Positions 23,901 to 32,900 of a stretch of DNA of 64,000 nucleotides are shown here, piece after piece (position 1 is the first letter of the stretch; each line of letters begins with the position of its first letter). The stretch spans positions 7,973,501 to 8,037,500 of the forward strand of contig NC_089731.1 of the NCBI RefSeq assembly GCF_035083965.1, in the 5' to 3' direction. Under the pieces are notes generated by a model, which had not been told where the DNA came from, did no database searches, and saw only the letters and a list, made by a program, of their open reading frames with translations. The position numbers and the translations under genes were made by a program. This DNA comes from Branchiostoma lanceolatum. Taxonomy: Eukaryota; Chordata; Leptocardii; Amphioxiformes; Branchiostomatidae.

Positions 23901-26900
23901 AGCAAAATATACGCATTGTACATTCCAGATTTGTACTTGCTAGAGCTTAACTAACGACTCTGCAGCTCATATTTACAGCGATGTGTAAGACCACTAACAC
24001 TGCTGATGATGATGATGATGACGATAATGATTTCTACAAACAATTAGAATGTTTTTCAGATTAATTCCTCTACTTTCTGTTTTAAATGCATCAATACACA
24101 AAATTTGTATTGATAAGGCAGAAGTCTGAGTGAGTGCAAAGTTTAACCTTCAGGGGCTGGTCATCAGTTTGAAACTTTTTTTGTTTCAGGTGGAGACTCG
24201 GGTGATGAGAGTGGGTCGTATGAAGATTATGACGACGATGAGGAAGAGTGAGTTATACATATATTATATAATTACTGTCTTTTTCTACATGTAAGTCTTT
24301 GTCTAGCATTAAACTTGTTTGTAGATTTGAATATACAACAGATCTAGAATAGCTGAAATGTGAATGATTGAATTTTTTAATGATTTTATTAAGTACTACG
24401 TTTATTAAAGAATGAGCTTTAATGATTTTATTAAGTACTACGTTTATTAAAGAATGAGCTAAAATTACGAATTGACCTGGGAGTTCTTTGGAAAGATTCT
24501 TCAACATCTAAAATTAGTAATCCAGGCAATAGTATTCTTTTAAATGGCTGATTACAAATCCTGCCACAAGTACACAAGTATCAAAAGTTGGGGAAAAGAC
24601 ATGGGACATTATTCTGCCTATACAGCTACATTGTGTTCTGTCTACTTTTGTCTATTTCTTTTTTGTGGGGGGGGGATTTTTTGGCTTGCCAGTTTCATGA
24701 ATCTGTTAGTTTTGTAAACTCAGCACAAAGGATGAAGGGAAATACTAACTCGTGCGAAGGATGGCGGGAGCATTTCTGGAGTTGGCGCACATGGTACAAC
24801 ACAGCTGGTTTAGTAGTCTCTTTCCTCCACAAAAATTCCAAAGCCTACTGCCCTTGTATGAATCATTACTTACACTGTTGCAGCACCAAGAAGAAAGGAA
24901 AGGTTAAGAAGAAGGAGAGCAAGCCTGAGGTGTTTGAGTTACCGGAGGCCCAGATCAGCGGAGTGCTGCAGAACAAGAGGAAGATCGGTGGATGGGTGAA
25001 GAGGTTCTGCGCTGTGAAGGACTCGAGATTCCTGGTGAGTTAAGTTTTATGGTGTTATAACAACTTGAGCATTTTCTTAGTACTGAAACACAAGAGGCAA
25101 GTATAGCACAGTCTCCCCGGCTCCCGGTAATCGAACCCGGGCCCACCGGTGCACAAACCGCACGCACTAACCGCTAGGCTAATATAAAAGGTCTGGACCA
25201 TTTAGACTGGTCAGTTAATGGCGCTTGAACCCCACTGTTACACTACTCCCCTTTTTCTTTTTAAGAGTTGTCCTCAAATCTCAGTTCGATATCCCTGTGA
25301 ATCTAGATTTGAACTTTTCTCATTGGGACGGAAAATAGTTCAAATCTTGAGACAGCACTGGTCTGCAATATCATGACACAAAGTCAAGTACTCCTAAGTT
25401 TTCTGTCAGTTTAGCCTCAATATCTGTTTATTTTCTCCATGCACCAGGCGTACAAACGTGCAACCGACGACAAGCCATACGTAGACATGTACCTGCCTGG
25501 CAGTTCTGTGGTGTATTCAGAGAAGGAGGGCAAGAAACAACATGTCGTGAAGTTAGTTGGAGGAGGGGACACCCATGTTCTCTCTGTAGGGAACAAAGCA
25601 GAGGCAGACAAGTGGATAAAGGTACTTCTGTCTTGATTGAAGTTTCAAGCTGATGTGAAGATGCAATTATGATATAGATTAATAAATATACTTATTGTAT
25701 AGAAATGACAAATTTCATGTATGTGATTTCGAATGACTTTGTGAACCTTAAGCATAGAAATTAAGAAACAGAATAATACAGTTGATTGGATTTTAACATT
25801 GTAAGTTAGTGGTTTCATAAATAGTTTTGTAAAAAGTGTAGCTCATTTATCGTATTTCATTACACACTGAGGAAAACAGCAGACAGGCTGTTCAAACATT
25901 GGCATTAGTTCAAATTTCAGTTGTGAAAATATTAAAATGATTGTAGTAAGCAGTGGTTAATACAATAATTTACTATTACCTCCTTTTCATTCATATATTT
26001 TGGAAAGATAGACTACCTGACTAATAAAACATATTTTTCCTGACCTCTGTTCTTGTGTTCAGCTGTTGGAAGAGGAGACCCTGTCAGGTTCAGGAGGGAT
26101 GCTGGCCCCGGGAGGTGCCAAGGTGGGGAGGACCCCCAGCAATGTCAGCGACATCAGCAGGGGATCCAACTCCAGCAGGGAGAATGAGGTGGGTAATGGG
26201 TCTGTGCATAGGTCAGCACTGTCTGTGGATAAGCCCTTCTAGTCATGTCTATCTTACTTGATTGTACAATGTCTAAAAAGGTGTGAATCAGCAAATGACA
26301 GCATCTGCCACATAAGTAGCAGATTGTGCAGTTTAATGTGTTAAACCTTGCATAATGATTTAACTGTCAGTTTATACTGTAATATGGCATTGTTGAATTT
26401 TGATAATTGTATTGAAACTTAAAGCAAGGTACCATTGACTCACATAATCCCAGCAGGTATACTTTAAGAGCACCACATTGAAAAAAGAATGTCTTGATAT
26501 ATCTGACAGTGGGCTTTTATATGCATTAGGGTTGATGTTATAGGTTAACTTACTCGAATTGTTTTGTTTCCTTCTGAATTTTGTTTGTAAGTCTTAGCTA
26601 GTTAATGGTTATAATTACTTAATGGTTAGATAAGAGTATAAAATATGTCTTAATTTCTGTTTACTTCTTTCTTCACCAGGATGTGCAGGATGGTAATGAC
26701 TCGGGCAAGGGAGGAACTTTGGAGAGGCACGAGGACAAAAGGAAAAGTCTTGGCAAAGGTATGACAGACAGAAATTGGCGACAACATACCATCACTTATT
26801 ATTGAATGCTTTAATCTACATGGATTGTGATGAAGTCAGCTTGACATTACTCTTTTTATGGCTTTGTTGTATCCTACCTACATACATGTATTCTGTCATA

Positions 26901-29900
26901 ATTATTGTGTTACTGTCACTGTGTTAAAAAACTCGTTTTTCCCTAGAACTGTCGTAGAGTTGAACTTGCTGCCACCAAGTATAGTATGGCTGTCCTCACT
27001 AGATAGCTTTAAATAACACTTGCAGTTAGATGCTCAAAGGTTAGGTGTGACAAGTCGTTCCGTGTAATGTAGCCAACTGCTGCTGCGCTGCGCGCCTGCG
27101 AAGCTGGGCTGTTACACCAAAGGGCGGTTATATTGACTATATAGAATACAGATACAGATACATTTATTGCAAGTTTATTTTGTACTCTTTATCCATGACT
27201 CCTGCCCCTCCACGTCACTTCAACCTTGTTGAAAAGCGGCCATGTGGCCAAACAAGCTAAGTATTTCACATAATAATAAAGGCTTTGACTGGACTTGACT
27301 TGACTTGACATAATGTGGTACATGAATTATGTACATTATCATGATACTAATGTAGTACATATTTGTGTGTGTGTATGTATGTATGTATGTATGTATATGT
27401 ATATATGTGTGTATGTGTGTATGTATGTATGTATGTATGTGTTTATATATATTTTTTCATGTACTCTTCCTAACTGACTGAACTATTTTGTGATACTACA
27501 GACAAGAAGAAGAAGAAGAAAATCAAGGCTGGAGACTTCATTGTCAACACCTTTGGGAAATCCAAGGGGAAGAAACTGTCTGCACAGCTGAGTGATTCTG
27601 ACATTGTTATCACTGGTGAGTTTCTGTGTCTGTGTGCATCTAAGATTACCCTGTTACAGTCATCATACAATGGTTTATGACAGCAAAGGGAGAGCATATT
27701 TGGGACAGTTGTGGATGTGGATTCAGCCCGTTCCCAGTTTAAACTGCGCAGTCAAGGTCCCCAATGTGAGTGTGCCTGAGCTTGATTCATTTCAAAGAAG
27801 TATTATTAAGTGTATAAGTTCTCTAGGATTGGTAGCCCCTATTTAATCACCAGGTTACATATATCTGCCACTTTGAAAAACAGACTCAGTGTGTGCACAG
27901 TTTAGACCTACAGGAGTGCATTACACGGGGGTCAGCGCATTGGGACCGGTGTATCTGACCTGGCAGAATTATGAATTTAACTTAGAATAAATAGATACCA
28001 ATGATTTGTTCTAAATGATCTGTCTCACTTCAGGTGTGTCAGAAGTAGCAGATTTCCAAGGCTGCATTATTGCAGGTGATGCATTTCTAGATGTGCACAT
28101 TGGTGGTGTAATATGAGGGCTGCACTGGATAAAATGGTGTTGAATGAATCTGTGATTGTTGACATGTGAAGTCAAGGCTTGAAATAGTGTTTTTGAGTTC
28201 CTGCACTGGTGCATGTTACAGCATGATAAACTGCACCAGACAAATCATACCTGCACTGCTATGCTGGAAAAGGCGATTGTAGAAACCTACAGTTTGTATG
28301 ATCAAACTCTGAAGTGTCAAGCTCTGAACCAGGATTCTCCTCTCCCACAGTTCTCGTGTGTTCTCACGATAACAATTCCCTCGTATGATGCCTTCATCAT
28401 AGGATCAGAAGTTGATAGTTTCAATTCTTTATCAAACAATTTTCACAGGTGGTTAAACTATCAATAAACAAAAAATTCACAACACTTACACAAACACTTG
28501 TGCATACCCTGAACAGGGTAGGTATTCCCATCATAGAGTGTACATATACAGCATCAATTTTTCCTGCATACATGTATGTAGGTGGTGTTTCCAGCTCTGG
28601 AAGTTGTCAATAAAATGATTTACAGAGTGAACTGTTTGGTTATGATTTACGTAGGGGTGTTGGAACATAGCCCAGGCTTTGGAACATACACATGTAGGGG
28701 CGTCAGAACAATCATACAACTGTCCCCAAAATGACTGCTACATGGCATACAGAAATTGATGATTGCACTTTATTGACTTCGCCTCCCAGGGTACCTCAAC
28801 ATCTCCACTACACTACTGGGAGACACCAAGTGGACTCGGCGGTGGTGCATGATCAAGAACCACTATCTGGAGGTCCACAAAAATGCCAAGGAGGACATTG
28901 CTGAGTTGACGTTCCCTCTGAAAGGCTGCAGCTTGAAGCCGTACACAGACGAGACAAAGAAGAGCAAGAAAGACATGGCTATCCAGCTCAACAAACATGA
29001 TGTGGAGATAATATTGGAGGTAATGTACAAGACAGACTAAGAGCTTCCTGGCACGATTACTTTTGATCAATTGCTTATGCCATACGTCTATGAATTCAAG
29101 GTCTTTTTATAATTGATACATCATTTTTGTTGCAATATGTTTATGATCCCAAGGAAGGTTGTAGTAGTTTTATTATATGAATTTGATGGCTATACCAGAA
29201 AGAGATGTCTACATTTATATATGGTAGCAATTCTAAGCTACACCACAACATTTAAAAGCCATGAACAGACATCATACTTCTACTTTTTGCAGTAGAACCA
29301 AGTTAGTTGTATGACAATGATGGTTATATTGCGATGTTGTGATGTTGTAACATAACTCAAAGATAAATTTTTGGTTTTAGGTTGGTGCCTTCCAATACAC
29401 AGTAACTTTTTGGTTTTAGGTTGGTGCCTTCCAATACACATGTGCAGTAACTGTACATGTGAATTAACAAACCTCTGCTCTATGGCCTCAAAAAGGCCTT
29501 AATTTACCTTAAGTTTTTTTACCAGGAACATATTACATAGACTTGATGTCACATCCAACTATGTCTCCCCAGGCAGAGACGTCTGAAGACCTTGGCATGT
29601 GGCTGAGACTTCTGGTGGAGGAGACAGGGTCCACCAACCCTGACGAGCTCAGCTCTCTCAGCTGTGTGTATGTGGACATAGAACCAGACTCCAAACCAGA
29701 CAGACCACCAATGCTGAAAAAAGTCTCTCAGGTGAGACATGCTGTACGGTTTAACTATTTTATTGCTGTGTGATTGAGTTAAGTTAACAACTGTGTGGTT
29801 CAGGTATGTGGAGACGGGCACTGCCATAAACACCTAAAGTGCAGGAAGGATTAAATTTAACTTTCAACCAACCAAGTTGAGTCAACTTAAGGCTTTTGTA

Positions 29901-32900
29901 ATGATTTCTGATTGCATACAAAGGAAAACACTTACTTTTAGTGCCTGCAGTAGATGCATTAAGTAGGGGTGTTGGAACATAGCCCAGGCTTGGAAGATAC
30001 ACATGTAGGGGTGTCAGAACAATCATACAACTGTTCCCAAAACAACTGCTATGGGACACAAAAAATTTGACTTGGTGCTTAGGAAATAGACTTTTGATTT
30101 TTGTCTAGGTTACATAATATAATGCAAGTATTACTATGTTCCCCAAGACACCTATATGTCTTGTTAAATCTATATTTCTTTTTTATAAGGAGCTACACTG
30201 TAAAATGAATCATCTTCATGAACTAAAATTAACCATCCCAAGTCCAGTACATTCAGGTACATGTACTGTGCCTAAATACATGTATACTGATGCTTTGGCT
30301 ATTTGTTTTTCAGGACAGCATCATAAGTTCTGGAGAAGCATACATGGATTTGTCATATCCAGACTCTAACGATCAACCTGCAAAAATTGCAGATAAATCT
30401 CCAAAACCATCACCAAAGCAGCCTAGGAAAAATGAAAAGGCTGCGACTCTGGAAAGGGAGAAAATTGACGATGGAAAAAAACGAGACAGTGTAGAATCTG
30501 AAGACGGAAAACCCAAGAAGGAATGGAAGCTAACTCTTGGCAAGCCAAAGAAGGAAAAAACTTCAGACAAAACTGAGAAGGAAGAGAAAGAGAAGAAAGG
30601 TGGTTTCATGGACAGGTTTAAAAGGAAGAAGAACAAGTCAAGTGAAGAAAAAGTGGAAGACAAAACAGAGGAAAAAGATGGTGCCAAAAAGGCCAAGGAA
30701 GACACTGAAAAGAAGGAAGAAGTTAAGACAACTGAAAAGAGTGTTGAGAAAAAGGTGTCGACCACAGCAAAGTCAACAGCAGAGAAGGAAGCGGAGAAGA
30801 AGCCATCTGCAACCGTAACAGCTGGTATGATTGAACTTTTTTGTTCTGTAATATTTTGTTAAAGCCAGATGATACCAGTGTCATCAAGTTTGAAAACAAT
30901 CACTGACAATGAAACTTGTAGTCATAGCTTTTTATTTTTTTAAAATCTTAATTGAGTGGCAATCCACTAGAATGTAGTGTGTGAATATGTGTGAAACTAA
31001 TATTATAGTTTTATAGAAAGCATTAGTGTGATTTTTTAAAGATTAATTATGTTTAGCCATAAGTATGGCTCAACATATTGTTTTCTCTCATGTTTCTTCT
31101 CCTGTCAAATCTTCAAATCGATTCATCTCTGTCATTTTTTGACCAAATGACCTGAAATTTGGTACAGAGGTAATGTAGGCAAAAACCAATGTACGTTCTT
31201 TTCCTTTTTTTGATATTGACCTTGAAAGTGATTTTATTGAGGTTTTTAGGCTATTTTTAGCATATCTTGGCCTCCTGCGCCCTTGTATTTCAACCGAATG
31301 ACCTGAAATTTGCTGTATATGTGGCTTGAACAAATATTTAAAGGACTACATTCCCATTTTTGGCATACATATATTCAAAACGATTTATTTTGGGCTTTCT
31401 TGACAATATTTGCCACTTCTGTCACTTTCAATACTACATATGACCTACAGGTCATTGACCCCGAGTGCCTTGCACCTGGCCAAGCTTGAAGTTTGCTTAC
31501 GAGGAGGAAAGACCGGACATAAACATTTAACGTGATTATCGGGAAAACACCATGTTCCCTTAAACTCAGTGGTTAAATTGCAGTTTAGGAAATTTTATAA
31601 CAGAAAACAAGTTAAATCAATGATTTTGTGAATGTTTATTCTAGCATTAGTTATTCCAGATATTTTCAAACTCCAAATTCTTCAACACAACACGGGAGAT
31701 CGTTTCTCCTCAGACTGGCGCGACACTCCTGTCAAAATTGATTGATGATCTCTCTCTGCCGCCGACTTCATACATGATCAAAGGCGGGTGGTAGGCGGTG
31801 CCTTCCTACATGTCCTACGTACGGGCGTATGGATCGTAGAATTCGGCAAAAAAGGAATGATTAGGCCAGTAGAGTCAGTCCCCGGTAAGGTCAATGATTC
31901 GCCCCTTTGCGCTAGCTTGTAACGTTAAATGAATGTACCCTCTGGTGGCCAAACTTCACTGACAAACTTTCTCCCTATTATCATCATGAGCTTGCGTTAG
32001 TCTGGTACTAGTGACTATTATGTGCCGGGAATGTTTATCTATCGCACGCCTTGGAAGGAAGTTCAACCATGATAAATGGTCGGCCGTTGCGAAAATTTGG
32101 AATCCCATGCTGTTGATTTTTGTGATTGAATCTGTAAGAAAATATATTTTCATGTTTTTGGGACGGACGCCGGGACGGGGTGAATTTTTTCTATCATTTT
32201 CGTCCCGTTAGTAATGCAAATCGAATCGTGTTGCACAAGAGGCAAAACACTAAAAACGTGGGTCTTGTGGAGTGTTTTGGAGCGGGAAAATGCCGGATAT
32301 TAGCGGTGCCGAACAGTGTACATCGTCGCTCGCGGGTGACGCTCCGTCAAAACAAATCCGCTGGTGGTCTAGCGCGGCCACCGAAAATAGGCAGAAACAC
32401 ACAGGAGGACTTAGCACCTTCGTTTATGAGGGCAATTGTGAAAATCTTTTGTTACAAATTGTTCGAACATTGAAACATTTGGATAGATGGTTTGAAACTG
32501 TTCTAAATAAAGAGATTTTTGTGTAGTTACGTTCGAAATGTTTCCAACGTATGTGAAATGAGTTCAAACATGTTATAAGTTTCAATTCTAATTGTTTGAA
32601 CACTTTAGAACTGTTGTGACTTAGACATTCTTTTAATCAAAATAGTTCAAACATATTACAAATATTATATTAAAACCCTCTCGGTGACTTTGAATTGACC
32701 CAAATATGTTGTTTTTGGTCATTTCCTTCGTCTCCTGTCAAATCTTCATATGTATACTATGGAAAACTTCATTCTTCCCTGGGGCTGATCTTTTTTAATT
32801 CAATTTTGAACTGGGTTGATTATGCGCAAGAGTGTAATTTTCAGCGGATATTTTTCGACTGGTTTACATGGAAATGGCACGGAATATCCCATTCTTGCAA

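Noticed and set aside
25110..25190. Functional tRNA gene
   Set aside because: A and B boxes are present, but acceptor and anticodon stems do not pair convincingly, and it sits inside an intron like a SINE.
32180..32526. 84- and 97-codon frames conserved in all three Helitron copies
   Set aside because: The conservation only reflects near-identity of the copies. The frames overlap each other and lack any recognisable motif.
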